From: Flavobacterium sp. ZT3R18 | Lineage (GTDB): Bacteria > Bacteroidota > Bacteroidia > Flavobacteriales > Flavobacteriaceae | Length of the DNA: 64,000 nt | Direction of reading: 5' to 3' | NCBI RefSeq assembly: GCF_007097385.1 | Contig: NZ_VJZS01000017.1 | Span: 32,170-96,169, forward strand | Shown here: piece by piece, positions 15,438 through 26,300 of the stretch | Layout: every line of letters starts with the position of its first letter | Numbering within the stretch: position 1 is the first letter of the stretch | Made by a program: the position numbers and the translations under genes | The notes under the pieces: model-generated | The model's input: only the letters and a program-made list of their open reading frames with translations | Databases searched by the model: none | What the model was told of the DNA's origin: nothing

Positions 15438-18400
15438 CTATTTAATAATTATTTTCCTCAACTGATTCCCTTGTTGCGATTCAACCAGAACGAAATACAC
15501 ACCGGCAGTTAATCCGCTTAGGCTAAAGTTGAACGAGTATTGGTCTTTTCCTTCTTCATATTTAGAGTCGATAATTTTATTGTTGGTCAAGTTATACACC
15601 TTGATGTGAGCTGGCATTACTTTATCTAGTGTTACATCTACGGTAAAAATACCATTGGATGGATTGGGATAGATTCTGAGATCAAATTTCTTCTTCAAAT
15701 CGGTACTGTCTGGATCCGTGTATTCGCCTTCAACCACTACAATTTTTTTGGTTTGAGTAGCGGTACAATTTCCTTTTTTTGTATTTAATGTCAGTTCATA
15801 TTCGCCCGCTTTGCTAAAACTCAACTCGGCAAAATCTTTGTCTTTTGAAACTACAGTAGCTGCTGCGGGTAAAACCCATTCGATATTGTCGGCAATAGGA
15901 TTACTAATGTCCACAATAATGAATTTCTCGTTCATAAACACCTGAGTAGAGGAGGCGAACTCGGCACTAATTGCGGTATCTTGCTTGGATATTTTGAGCA
16001 TATCGGTAGCGTTACAGCCCAAACGATTGGTTACTACGAGCGTATATTCTGCGGGTTCTGAAACCGTAATAATAGGTTTGTTGCTTGTAAATCCTTTGGT
16101 CGATGTCCAAGAATATTTGGCTTTGTCATCGGCATTAGTCGCGTTGATGGTAAGCGATTGGTCGAAACAAAGCGTTACATCTTCACCCAGATTGATGACG
16201 TCTTTTGGCGGATTTTGGATACTGTAGGTTTTGTTAATCACGCAGCCCTTGAAATCTGTTACCCCCACCGAATATACTTTTGCGGAAGCGTTACTCAATA
16301 CATTCGATTTTTCCCCAGTGTTCCATAAATAGGTGTAAGGGCCTTGTCCTCCAGAGGAAGTTAAAACTATAGTGGCATCCGATCCTCCAAAACAGGTTGG
16401 TTTTGTGATTTTTTCGGCTGTAGCCAAATGAGTAGGAGCCGTGATTGTGATGTTTTTTGAAATACTACAACCGTTGTTGTCCGTTACTAATACCGAATAA
16501 TTGGCAGGCGGTACGTCTTGTAAATTTGCAGTTCGAGCAGCTGTATTCCATAAATAGGTGTAAGGTGCTGTTCCTCCTACTGGTGTGGTAGTGATGCTCC
16601 AATCATTGGCATCGCCACAACGAGTGTATTCGGATGCAAGGGTATTGTTTAAAATATCAGGTTGGGTAATGGTACTATTCGCACTTTGTTTCGTCAATCC
16701 AAAAGAATCCGAAAGTACTACATAGTAAGTTCCAGCAGTTGCATTTACTAAAGTTGCGGCTTGTCCTACAACATGGAGCGGATCTGTCGTTTTGTACCAT
16801 TTGTAATAATAAATAGGAGTTCCTCCTGAAGCAGCAGCTTTGATACTCGCGGTAGCATCACCATTGCATTTTATAATGTTAATTTGGTTTGTCGAAAGCA
16901 CCAATGGATCGATTTTATCCAAATCTTTTTCGATAACGGCACAGCCTTTGGCATCTGTTACCGTAATGAAATATTGCCCGGCAAAAATGTTGTTGATGCT
17001 CGTATTGGAAGACTGATTTAGATCCGAATAAATCAAATCTTTTTTGTCGTTGTACCACAAATAATTATAATTTGGAGTTCCGCCTGTTACTTCAATTTTG
17101 ATACTACCATCTTGCAACCCTAAAGCGGAGGGTGGATTTTTAGTTACTTTACTTACATATAATAATTCGGGTTCTGTAATGGTTATGTTTTCTATAGCTT
17201 GGCATTGATTATCATCAGTAACCGTAACGGTATAAATCCCTGCACGAAGACTATTTATAGCGTCAGTGTCTTTTCCGTTACTCCAGCTAATGGTGTGATT
17301 TCCTGTTCCGCCAGTAACAGTAATGGCAATGGTACCATTATTACCATTGTAACACGAAACATTGGTTTGGGTATAACTGATTTTTAAGAGTGGAGGCTCG
17401 ATAATTGGCGCACTTTGCAAAGTGAATGTATTATTTTCGATATCGGTTACCGTAAGGGCATACGTTCCTGCTACCAAGGTTTCGGAGGGGTTGGTCGTAG
17501 AGGCAGTAACGTTTGGTGTTAGTATATTGTACCATTTATAGGTGTAATTTTTATTGGCATCTAACATACCAATTGGAGCTCCACCAGTTACAGTCGCTTC
17601 TAGTATTCCAAATTTATCACCATTACATTTGATGGTTGAGGTTGGAGTTTGAGAAATAGCTGTAATTAATAATTTGTCCGGTTGTATTATGTTGTAGTTG
17701 TTAGAAGTTGTACAACTATTAGCATCTGTAATCGTTAGGGTATAATTCCCTATCGAGAGTTTGTCTAATGTTAAGGCACTTCCAACTATTGAAACATTTG
17801 ACTGGTTCCCAAAGCTGTATGTATAAGGACTTGTTCCTCCTGTTATTGCTACAGAGATCCTTCCGTTTAGGGTTTCAAAACCAGTTAGGTTTTTTACTTC
17901 TGTGTCTGTTATTAACAAAGGAGCTTTAGGTTGACTAATGATTAGAGGGTTTGCTAGTGAAGCTGTACAGCCATAGGCATCAGTTATGATGACGCTATAG
18001 GTACCCGAAAATAAATCAGGAACAGTATCCAATTTTCCTAGATTTGTCCTTGCTGGTAATGGCGCGTTCCCATTGGACCAAACTGCTGTATAAGGAGCGG
18101 TTCCACCTTCTATTTGGATGCTAATTGCTCCAGTTTGTGCACCATGACATAAAACATTGGTTTGGGATGTTGAGGCAACGGTTAATAATGTTTTTTGATT
18201 AATAAGTTTATAATTCAATTGTTCTGCTTCCGCAAAAGGGCCTGTAGGTTCTGGATTGGCAGAGTCTGTTACTTTTAAAGAATATTCACCAGCAGTTAGC
18301 TTATCAATATCTTGAAGATTTGAAATAAATTCTAAAGTTGAGGTTTGTTCATTCTTTTTGTACCAAGCAATTTTATATGGGGTAATTCCTCCGATTATTT

Positions 18401-21302
18401 CTGCATGAAGTTTTCCGCTAGGGGTTCCGTAGCAAAATATAGATTCTGTTTCTTGAATGGCTACAGTCAGTTTGTTATTTTCTGGAAGGACACAATCAAT
18501 GGTTTTGGTGCAACCTGTATTTGCAACTTTTACGGTTAAATGGTACGTTCCTTTGCCTAAACCTGTAGGACTACGATCAGTACTTATTACAGTTGCATCA
18601 TTATCTTTTGTCCAGGAATAGCTATAATCTGTACTCGCTTCATTTCCTACAAGGCCACGAGTTATAGGAGCAATTGTAATTGCTCCATCTTTTAAGTTTT
18701 TTCCAAAAATGGAAACTTTTTTGATTATTGGATCTGGGATGATTATTTCTGTGGGAGAAGTGATTGTAAAAACAGTAGGTGTAACTGTAATACATTGATG
18801 TTGGTCTTTAATGATTACCTCATAATTTCCAGCTGTAAGTGTGTTTGAAGCTGCTGCTGTAAGGGTTGGTAAAGGAGCACTGTTTCTTTTCCAAGAATAA
18901 GTGTAATTACCATTTATAGGTGTACCACCAGTAGCAGTAATAATTGCCGTTCCATCATTACTGCTAAAACAGGATTCGTTTGTAGTAATTACAGTAGCTG
19001 TTAAAGCAGCATTAGGTTGGGTTAGGGTATAAACACGAGATAACACAGAATCATAGCTATCAAAAATTTCTACTTTATAATTTCCTGCTTTGCGGCCAGC
19101 TAATGTTGGGTTTGTTTCGTTAGGAAGTTCTGTAAAAGTTTCAGGTTGTTTATTATCTGATTCGTACCATTGGTATTGGTAGGTTTTGATAGTTTCATTT
19201 TGATCCAATGTTCCTCCATCGGCTTGTACGGTTATATTACCAGTTGTAGCGCCATAGCAATTTATATTATTTTCTGCGATGTCTTTTACAGCTAAAGTTT
19301 TGAGAACGACAGGATCACTAGATTTTTCGCATCCTAATCCACTGTTGTCAATCACGGTTAAAACGTAAGTCCCATCTCCTAGAGTATAAATATCTTTGTC
19401 GTTAGGGCTTGGGGTGTAAGGTGCGGTGTTTTTTGTCCATTTATAGGTGTAATTTCCATAACCATTAGTTACAGATATTGATATAGCTCCACCATTTGGT
19501 TTACTTGGTGTTGGTTGAGTCTTTGAATAAAATGCAACGGATAATAAGTTTGGAGGAGTAGCAATTGTTACACTATTTGTAAAAGTTAATGACGGGTCAT
19601 TTGTGGTATCTGTAATAGTATATTTGTATGTTCCTCCTGCTAAACCTGATATGTCTTTGGTTGTGGCATCATTATTCCAAAGAACATTATAGCTTCCAGA
19701 ACCTCCTTGTATAGCTAATGAGATACTGCCATCTTTTACCCCAAAACATTTTACATCTGTTTTAGTTGGGATGCATGATATTTTTTGTTTGACAACTAGT
19801 ACAGTGTCTTTTACGCATGTATTCCCATCAGCTATTCTTATTGCATAAGAACCTGCAATGAGTTGGCTTAAGTTTGGGGCTTCTGTACTACCTAAAAATA
19901 TTTTATAAGAAGGTGTACCACCAGATATTTTGTTAAGTACTATAGATCCGTCAGCAGCAGAAGGGCCTGATGAAGGGGAAGTTTCTCCTTTTATCGATAT
20001 GGGCTTAGAAGGAGAAGTCAATGATATTGATTTTGGTACTGTACAATTCTTACTATCTTTAACAGTAATTGAATAAGTTCCAGCTGCAAGACCTGAAAAA
20101 GTCGGACTGCCTTGGAAGTTTTTCCCATCTTTGCTATATGTGTAACCACCATTGCCTCCTTGAGGGTTTATTACCGTAACACTTCCTGTATTATTACCCT
20201 GGCATAAAATATTAATTTGTGTTGTTTGAAATGTTATTGGAGCTACTTCTTTATATTGAAAGTCTAATATTGAAGGAGAATCCAAGACACCTCTCATTAT
20301 TGTTTTAGAAGAGTCTTTATGATCAGTAATTTGTGCTTGATATCTTACTTTATATTTATGATCTGTCTCTAATCGTCGTAAATCAGTAGTAGTATATGTA
20401 TAAGTTTTTGTGTCGTCAGGATATGATATAGGGCCGCTAATTTGCATAAATATTTTTGAATTATTATTTATGTCACAAACAGATATAGAGGCTAGTTTTT
20501 CCCCTATAGTGGAGTTTAATTTGTCTTGAAATGTTATTGCTAATGATTTGACAATATCTCCATTACATTGTGGACCTACAAATGAAATGCTTGTAATAAC
20601 TGGACCACAAGGAGAAAATGTTATCGGTATCACATTAGAAAAAGGCCTATCCTGACCATACCCCAATCTAAAATAAATTGTTTCGCCAAAAAATTGTTCG
20701 CTACTAGAACCTAATAGATCATTAATACTAAATGCAGTTTGTGGAGTGTCATTCGTTGTCAGATTACTACCTATTGAAGATGGGACATCTACCCAAGTTA
20801 CTTGGTTGTCTTTGGAATATTGCCAGTGGTAGGCTGCATCAGGGAATCCTGCGGAACCTTCTAAATCTAATGTCTCTCCAGAACAAATAGTGGAGGCTTT
20901 ATTATTTTTAATAGATACATTGGGAATGAATTTATCAATTGAGACCCCTCCATTACATCCACCTAGATTCATAAAAATTCCTTTAATTAAATTTGTAGCA
21001 GTCTCAGTTTGTGTGTTTTTTTCAGCAGGAATGTTACAATCGTTAGAACTTGCTCCAAGAGCAGCACAACTACTATTGCTTGATAATGTAAAAGAGTTAC
21101 CAGATGCTGTATAAGTACGAATGCCAGAAACATTCATAGAATTTCCTCCAGCATTAAAAGAATCGATTCCCGAAAAGTCCCAATCAAAATGAGCAGCATG
21201 ACAGTCTGAAGCTGATGCTTCATAACTTAAAGTAATCGTATAGTCTTGCCCATAACTTTTTATGGCAAAAAGAAATAATACTAACAAAAATATCTTCTTC
21301 AT
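15438..21302 (-). CDS. SprB-repeat adhesin with T9SS type A sorting domain
   Basis: The 1954-aa product has a signal peptide (MKKIFLLVLFLFAIKSYGQ) and an N-terminal ~350-residue region. About 16 SprB-type repeats of ~75-100 residues follow, each with a C.G...G.I.....GG..PY.Y.W pattern (for example CFGGSDATIVLTSSGGQGPY). The last ~75 residues (LRIYPNPSNGIFTVDVTL...AGVYFVLVESQQG...KIIIK) are a classic T9SS type A sorting domain, so the protein crosses the outer membrane by type IX secretion. SprB is the motile surface adhesin of gliding flavobacteria; whether this homologue works in gliding or in cell contact for the linked toxins is unknown. The ATG is 4 nt after the stop of the 692-aa gene. 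Confidence 0.9.
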   Translation of the reverse strand: MKKIFLLVLFLFAIKSYGQDYTITLSYEASASDCHAAHFDWDFSGIDSFNAGGNSMNVSGIRTYTASGNSFTLSSNSSCAALGASSNDCNIPAEKNTQTETATNLIKGIFMNLGGCNGGVSIDKFIPNVSIKNNKASTICSGETLDLEGSAGFPDAAYHWQYSKDNQVTWVDVPSSIGSNLTTNDTPQTAFSINDLLGSSSEQFFGETIYFRLGYGQDRPFSNVIPITFSPCGPVITSISFVGPQCNGDIVKSLAITFQDKLNSTIGEKLASISVCDINNNSKIFMQISGPISYPDDTKTYTYTTTDLRRLETDHKYKVRYQAQITDHKDSSKTIMRGVLDSPSILDFQYKEVAPITFQTTQINILCQGNNTGSVTVINPQGGNGGYTYSKDGKNFQGSPTFSGLAAGTYSITVKDSKNCTVPKSISLTSPSKPISIKGETSPSSGPSAADGSIVLNKISGGTPSYKIFLGSTEAPNLSQLIAGSYAIRIADGNTCVKDTVLVVKQKISCIPTKTDVKCFGVKDGSISLAIQGGSGSYNVLWNNDATTKDISGLAGGTYKYTITDTTNDPSLTFTNSVTIATPPNLLSVAFYSKTQPTPSKPNGGAISISVTNGYGNYTYKWTKNTAPYTPSPNDKDIYTLGDGTYVLTVIDNSGLGCEKSSDPVVLKTLAVKDIAENNINCYGATTGNITVQADGGTLDQNETIKTYQYQWYESDNKQPETFTELPNETNPTLAGRKAGNYKVEIFDSYDSVLSRVYTLTQPNAALTATVITTNESCFSSNDGTAIITATGGTPINGNYTYSWKRNSAPLPTLTAAASNTLTAGNYEVIIKDQHQCITVTPTVFTITSPTEIIIPDPIIKKVSIFGKNLKDGAITIAPITRGLVGNEASTDYSYSWTKDNDATVISTDRSPTGLGKGTYHLTVKVANTGCTKTIDCVLPENNKLTVAIQETESIFCYGTPSGKLHAEIIGGITPYKIAWYKKNEQTSTLEFISNLQDIDKLTAGEYSLKVTDSANPEPTGPFAEAEQLNYKLINQKTLLTVASTSQTNVLCHGAQTGAISIQIEGGTAPYTAVWSNGNAPLPARTNLGKLDTVPDLFSGTYSVIITDAYGCTASLANPLIISQPKAPLLITDTEVKNLTGFETLNGRISVAITGGTSPYTYSFGNQSNVSIVGSALTLDKLSIGNYTLTITDANSCTTSNNYNIIQPDKLLITAISQTPTSTIKCNGDKFGILEATVTGGAPIGMLDANKNYTYKWYNILTPNVTASTTNPSETLVAGTYALTVTDIENNTFTLQSAPIIEPPLLKISYTQTNVSCYNGNNGTIAITVTGGTGNHTISWSNGKDTDAINSLRAGIYTVTVTDDNQCQAIENITITEPELLYVSKVTKNPPSALGLQDGSIKIEVTGGTPNYNYLWYNDKKDLIYSDLNQSSNTSINNIFAGQYFITVTDAKGCAVIEKDLDKIDPLVLSTNQINIIKCNGDATASIKAAASGGTPIYYYKWYKTTDPLHVVGQAATLVNATAGTYYVVLSDSFGLTKQSANSTITQPDILNNTLASEYTRCGDANDWSITTTPVGGTAPYTYLWNTAARTANLQDVPPANYSVLVTDNNGCSISKNITITAPTHLATAEKITKPTCFGGSDATIVLTSSGGQGPYTYLWNTGEKSNVLSNASAKVYSVGVTDFKGCVINKTYSIQNPPKDVINLGEDVTLCFDQSLTINATNADDKAKYSWTSTKGFTSNKPIITVSEPAEYTLVVTNRLGCNATDMLKISKQDTAISAEFASSTQVFMNEKFIIVDISNPIADNIEWVLPAAATVVSKDKDFAELSFSKAGEYELTLNTKKGNCTATQTKKIVVVEGEYTDPDSTDLKKKFDLRIYPNPSNGIFTVDVTLDKVMPAHIKVYNLTNNKIIDSKYEEGKDQYSFNFSLSGLTAGVYFVLVESQQGNQLRKIIIK

Positions 21303-21306
21303 AATC

Positions 21307-23385
21307 TTAAAATTTTATAGTAAAAAATGCCATTTTAGAAATTCGTCCGTCTGCGAAGAGCGCTCTTATGGCATATTTATAGGTAGTGTTTATTGTGATA
21401 CTAGAATCGGATAGTTTTTTGGTTTGCGCCGTAACCATTTGCATGAGCTGCATGGGTTCATCGGCGGTAGCTTTGTAAATTTCAAAACTTTCAACTCCAG
21501 TTGCGGTGTAGTCCCATGATAAATCAATACTGTTGGTCGTTGTATTGGGTTGTGCATAAAACCCTTTTACGGCCGGCATTACGGAGGATTTAGGAACAAA
21601 AATGGCTATTTCGGGCGAGGGGTCAGAGGTTAAATTACTTTCGTCCTTAGCAAAAATAGAATAATGATAGGTTGATCCCTCAGCACTATTGTTATCTTCA
21701 TAACGCTCTATGTTATCTTTCTTTTCAAATACAGCAATCAAATGATTGTTGTTGTCTTCCCTTCGGTAGAGGTAGTGTGTTGCTACATCTTCGCTTTGGC
21801 TATTGATCCATTCTAAAGTGACCCTACCGTCTTTTATCTCATAATTGGTAAACAGAGGTGAAGTAGGTGGGACAACATCTGGTTTTTTAAGTATCAATAC
21901 TTCCGAAAAAGAAGACATGTTATAATGGGTATCTACCGCCATTATTTTGTAATACACTTTACTATTCAGACTTTTAAGGACTACATTGTCTTGGTAGTTG
22001 TTGGGTTCGCTCGGACTTATGGTTAATTGACTGAATTCTTCGTTAGGGTTGTTTCCCTTAAAAATTCGGTATCCCATAAGATCCTCTTCTTTATTAGGAT
22101 CCCAAGATATTTTCACCACTCCTAGACTATCAATTACTCCTTTTAAATTAAGGGGTTTAGATGGAGGGATAGAATCTACGGGTTGTACTAGCATTGGGAA
22201 GGAAGTTCTGTTACCGCCTTGTTTTCCTACGGCAGTTATGGTAAAATAATTGGTAGATGCTAGTTTGTTGTATAGTATGGATCTGCTTTTGGGTGCAATA
22301 TTTTTTACAACAGGGAGGTATTTATCATCATCGGTGTCCGAACGGTTGAGTTCGAATCCAGTGATTTCAGAATTTCCTTCTTCATCAAATTCCCAAGTTA
22401 GCGTTACGGTTTTGTCATCTTTAAAATCTTTGATGGTCAAATGCGGTACAAATTTTAAGATTGATTTTCCTTTTCCCGAAACCATTTCGGAGTAAGGACC
22501 TAATTCTCCAAAAGCAGAAATTCCTTGAATTCGATAACTGTATTGTTGGTTATTGGCAATAGAGTCAACATAAAAAATACGATTGTTATTTTCGTTTTCT
22601 TGATTCATGCTCGTGTAGGGTTTATTGGTAATGCGTTCGAAGTGCTTCTTGTCTAAGGAACGCTCTACATAATAACTCCCATATGCATGTGCGAGGATTT
22701 TAAAATTCCAACTCAGCATCGTGCTTTTGTCTGTAAAATGAGCGGTAAAATCCATGGGTTTGGGTAAGTCTTCGTATTCTTTTGGCCCTACAAAAACGCC
22801 ACCGTATTGTATGGTTAGTTCTTCTGCGGGTACATTAGAAGATACTCTGTAAGTATATTTTTCGTTCTTTAGCACCGTTTTATCTTCAAAACCCAAACCT
22901 GCTTTTTTTGCCATTTCAAAATCCTTGTCGGCAGCAAATAGGGCAAATGTAAAACGTTGCTCATTTTCTTCCGATATATTGACAATAGATTGCAATTGAT
23001 TTAGACCTGTTACTCCAAAACTTTCGCCATAAAGCGCTTGCGCAATGATGGCGGCATTGTCATTTTCTTCAATAGTTTTCTCCCAATTTTCGAGTGGTTC
23101 TGGTTGGAATACTTTGGCTAAAACTACTTTTTCAGGATTAGCCAATGTTTTATTGTCTCGGGTTACGGTATAGCGTTCGAGTTGGTATCCATACTTGTTT
23201 AGTTTTTTCCAAGCAAGGGCGTCACTGGGAGCCCAACGCAGTAGAATTTTGTCTTTTTGTACCCTTACAATGACTTGAATTTTAGATTCTTTTTCTGGTG
23301 TTGCTTTTTCTGTCGAGATGTTCTTCTGTGCATAAGTAGTGCTATATCCCAAAAAAAATAATGCTATTATATATTGAAACTTCAT
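21307..23385 (-). CDS. Secreted fibronectin type III repeat protein
   Basis: The 692-aa product has a signal peptide (MKFQYIIALFFLGYSTTYAQ). At least four FN3-like domains follow, recognisable by strand pairs such as SWNFKILAHAYGSYYVERS, VTLTWEFDEEGNSEITGFEL, VKISWDPNKEEDLMGYRIFKG and VTLEWINSQSEDVATHYLYR, with a last one at the C-terminus (LSWDYTATGVESFEIYK). There is no sorting domain, so it may stay in the periplasm or bind a partner that is exported. Its stop lies 4 nt before the adhesin ATG and its own ATG is 1 nt after the stop of the 1562-aa gene. The tight packing means co-translation and probably joint function. Confidence 0.85.
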   Translation of the reverse strand: MKFQYIIALFFLGYSTTYAQKNISTEKATPEKESKIQVIVRVQKDKILLRWAPSDALAWKKLNKYGYQLERYTVTRDNKTLANPEKVVLAKVFQPEPLENWEKTIEENDNAAIIAQALYGESFGVTGLNQLQSIVNISEENEQRFTFALFAADKDFEMAKKAGLGFEDKTVLKNEKYTYRVSSNVPAEELTIQYGGVFVGPKEYEDLPKPMDFTAHFTDKSTMLSWNFKILAHAYGSYYVERSLDKKHFERITNKPYTSMNQENENNNRIFYVDSIANNQQYSYRIQGISAFGELGPYSEMVSGKGKSILKFVPHLTIKDFKDDKTVTLTWEFDEEGNSEITGFELNRSDTDDDKYLPVVKNIAPKSRSILYNKLASTNYFTITAVGKQGGNRTSFPMLVQPVDSIPPSKPLNLKGVIDSLGVVKISWDPNKEEDLMGYRIFKGNNPNEEFSQLTISPSEPNNYQDNVVLKSLNSKVYYKIMAVDTHYNMSSFSEVLILKKPDVVPPTSPLFTNYEIKDGRVTLEWINSQSEDVATHYLYRREDNNNHLIAVFEKKDNIERYEDNNSAEGSTYHYSIFAKDESNLTSDPSPEIAIFVPKSSVMPAVKGFYAQPNTTTNSIDLSWDYTATGVESFEIYKATADEPMQLMQMVTAQTKKLSDSSITINTTYKYAIRALFADGRISKMAFFTIKF

Positions 23386-23386
23386 G

Positions 23387-26300
23387 CTAATTTGATTTAT
23401 TGAATGTAAAAATTGAACCCGAACTCGTGCCTGCTTGCCCTCCAGGAAGTATATAGTTTAATTTTATGTTGTAAGTACCTTGTTTTATATAAGGGAATTC
23501 TCCATGTAAAAGGTAATCGTATTTTTGCATCATGGCTTGATTTGGAGAGTCTACGTATTTACTGGAAACTTTATATCGCAAGTCTTTAAAATCACTTTTG
23601 TAATAAGAAGGCTGGTTATATCTAAATGGTAAATACTCTTTGAGCATAAAGCTAGAAGGATTATTGATGATATAACTTTGGTACCAAGCTAAAACTTCAA
23701 CCCCTTTTACTGGTGGTACTCCTAATATATCTGTGTTTCTATCCAATTTTATTTCATTTTCTAAAGGATACCCTTTGTAAATAAGAGGATAGATTTCATT
23801 TAAATAGTAGCTGTCGTCTAATACTGCCTCAACGCTTACTAAAGGTTTGTCTAATGTTTTTGAATTTCCAATTATTTCTATTTCATCAAATGGTTCAGTA
23901 GATTCATTCAAGGATTGTAAAGCATGTACATCCATATAGATAATCTCCACTAAGGTTTGTTTTGGTTTCTTAGCTTCCATTTTTTCTTTAAAACTGGTGT
24001 ATTGACTGGTGCTAAAATTATATTTCAACATTTCAGTTCCTTCTCCACCTACAACCGTTTCATTGAGTTTATTGCTTTTTATCTCTACGTTGACATCAGC
24101 GGCAAGCTCTTGTTTTTCATAGTTTTGAGTTAAGTTGTTGTTAGCATCTGTTTTTGTCTCTAGCGTCATCAAGGATAGCGAATAGGGTTTTGTCGTTTTT
24201 AGAACAGGTAGTTCAATATTTACTCTTTTATTGGCAGTGTCATAACTGATAGTACTGCTTGCAGTATTATCGGTTGTTTTATAAAATGCTTTTTGGGATT
24301 GACCAGGTTTCAAATTAAATAAATAGGCTTGTCCTTGTTTTAAAACGACATACGCTTGTTTACTCTCTTTTTGATAGACGTATTTTTGATCGAAAACAGG
24401 ATAACAATAAGCAATATTTGTCACGGGGATATTGTTTGGTGCCGTTCCTGTAGTAAAGTTTCTAATTTCAGTTTCGGTAGCAATTTGACCTTTATCATAT
24501 ACGGTTGCCCAGGTTCCATTTACGTTTTCTTGAAAACTCACTTTGGCTGTAAGGGTTAGTTTTGAGTTTTGTGGTAATACTTCGGTTGCATTAAAGCTCA
24601 GTAAATCTTTGGTGTTATTCCAACTAAGTGTCCCAATAACGGGTACTCCTTCATTCTTTACGGTGCATTCTTCGAGTTTTAATCTATAGGTTTTTGTGCC
24701 TGTTTCGCCATCAATGACAAAATTTTTCTCTATAGGCATGTTAAAACCTACTTGTGGTATGGTAAATACATTGACGTCTTTACTTCCTTCGCTTGGATTG
24801 ATTTCGGCAATGGTTTTGAGACCTTCTAATGGATTACTGCTAACGAATTCACATTGCGATCCAAATTCAAGTTTAAATCTAAAACTACCTTTTACGGCTC
24901 CTCCTAGTAAATCATAATACCCTCCTAAATACCCACGAATCCAGACAGGGTTAGGTAATTTGGCTTGCAAAATAACCGCGCCACCCCCTTTTATGATTGG
25001 AATTTTTTTGCGAATCATAAAGAGTTTTACATCTATTCCCATTTCGCCTTGTAAATAAGCATAAGATTGTCCATTGGCATACCAGCCATTTATACCAATT
25101 TGTCCAGTTCCTTTGCATAATGCTTCTCCATAATCTTTGACCATGACATCAAATCCTAATCCTGCTTCAAAATTGGCATAGAATACTAAAAAGTTCATGT
25201 TTCCTGTTTTTATGCTAAAGTCCGAGCCAAAAGCAAAACCTTTTCCTGATCCTAAAGTACTGGCATTTTCAGATCGCATATAATCTAATGAACCTACATC
25301 TAATTTTAGTATTTGAGCAACAATTGCTGGCGGAGGGGGACTGGCAGGAATATCGTCACCCATCATAAAATAACCGCCCGCTTCTACTACTATAGATCCT
25401 ATACCCATCTTTAAGCCTAGTCTATCAGTAGGAGTTCCCATATGGACATACCATTTATTCGGAGCAAAATGAAGTACTGCCCAACCCGCTCTGTTTTTTG
25501 AAGCTCTTCCCATAATTACACCATCAAGGAAATTGACATACAAGTCAAATGAACCGTGAAGGGTGCTGCTTCTAAAATCATATTCGATAGCCGCATAGGC
25601 ATTAAGTCCCGGTTGTCCAGAAACTTTATCGGGGTAAACTTGTTTTGCCGCTTCGGTCAAGTTGCTTTCTTTGGTTTTGTCTAATGTTTCTTTGGGTATT
25701 TTGGCTTCTGCTTCAACAACCGATTTTAAACCGTCTTTTAATTTATCTAAGCCCGATGTGAATCCAAAAGTTTGCATGACGTGTCCTTCTCCATAAATAC
25801 TAATCCTATTTAATCCGCCATGTTTATTAAACGCAATCTCAAATCCTGCACCTCCCCAAAAAGCATCTGGTTTGGCAGCATTGGCAAAATGAATCATGGC
25901 TTTTATTCCTAAACCAGATTCAAAATCAGGCACATAAACAGAACCTGATGCGGTAAAACTAGAGCTAAATCCTGCTTTCTTCATTTGATAATAGGCACCT
26001 CCTCCAAAACCCGAAATCACAAAGGCAGCACCACACGGAATAGTCAAACCATCTACCATGGCATCTACATACCAATACCTAAAATCCTTGTTGGTGATTG
26101 CATCTTCTACTTTTCCAAAAATGGCATTGGCTTCTACTTTTATACCTCCTTTAAACTCGGCACTCAAATTCCCCGCAAATCCATCACCATAAATAGGATC
26201 GTCATTTCTTAGATCTATATGTCCTTCAAATTTTGCACCACCAATATCGGCTTTCAAATAGATTCTGTTAATTACTAATTTATGGAATTTCCATTTTTGA

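Noticed and set aside
15985..16227. Small frames antisense to the SprB adhesin (also 17199-17387, 18345-18539, 20890-21114)
   Set aside because: They are shadows of the adhesin gene, lacking signals or domains.
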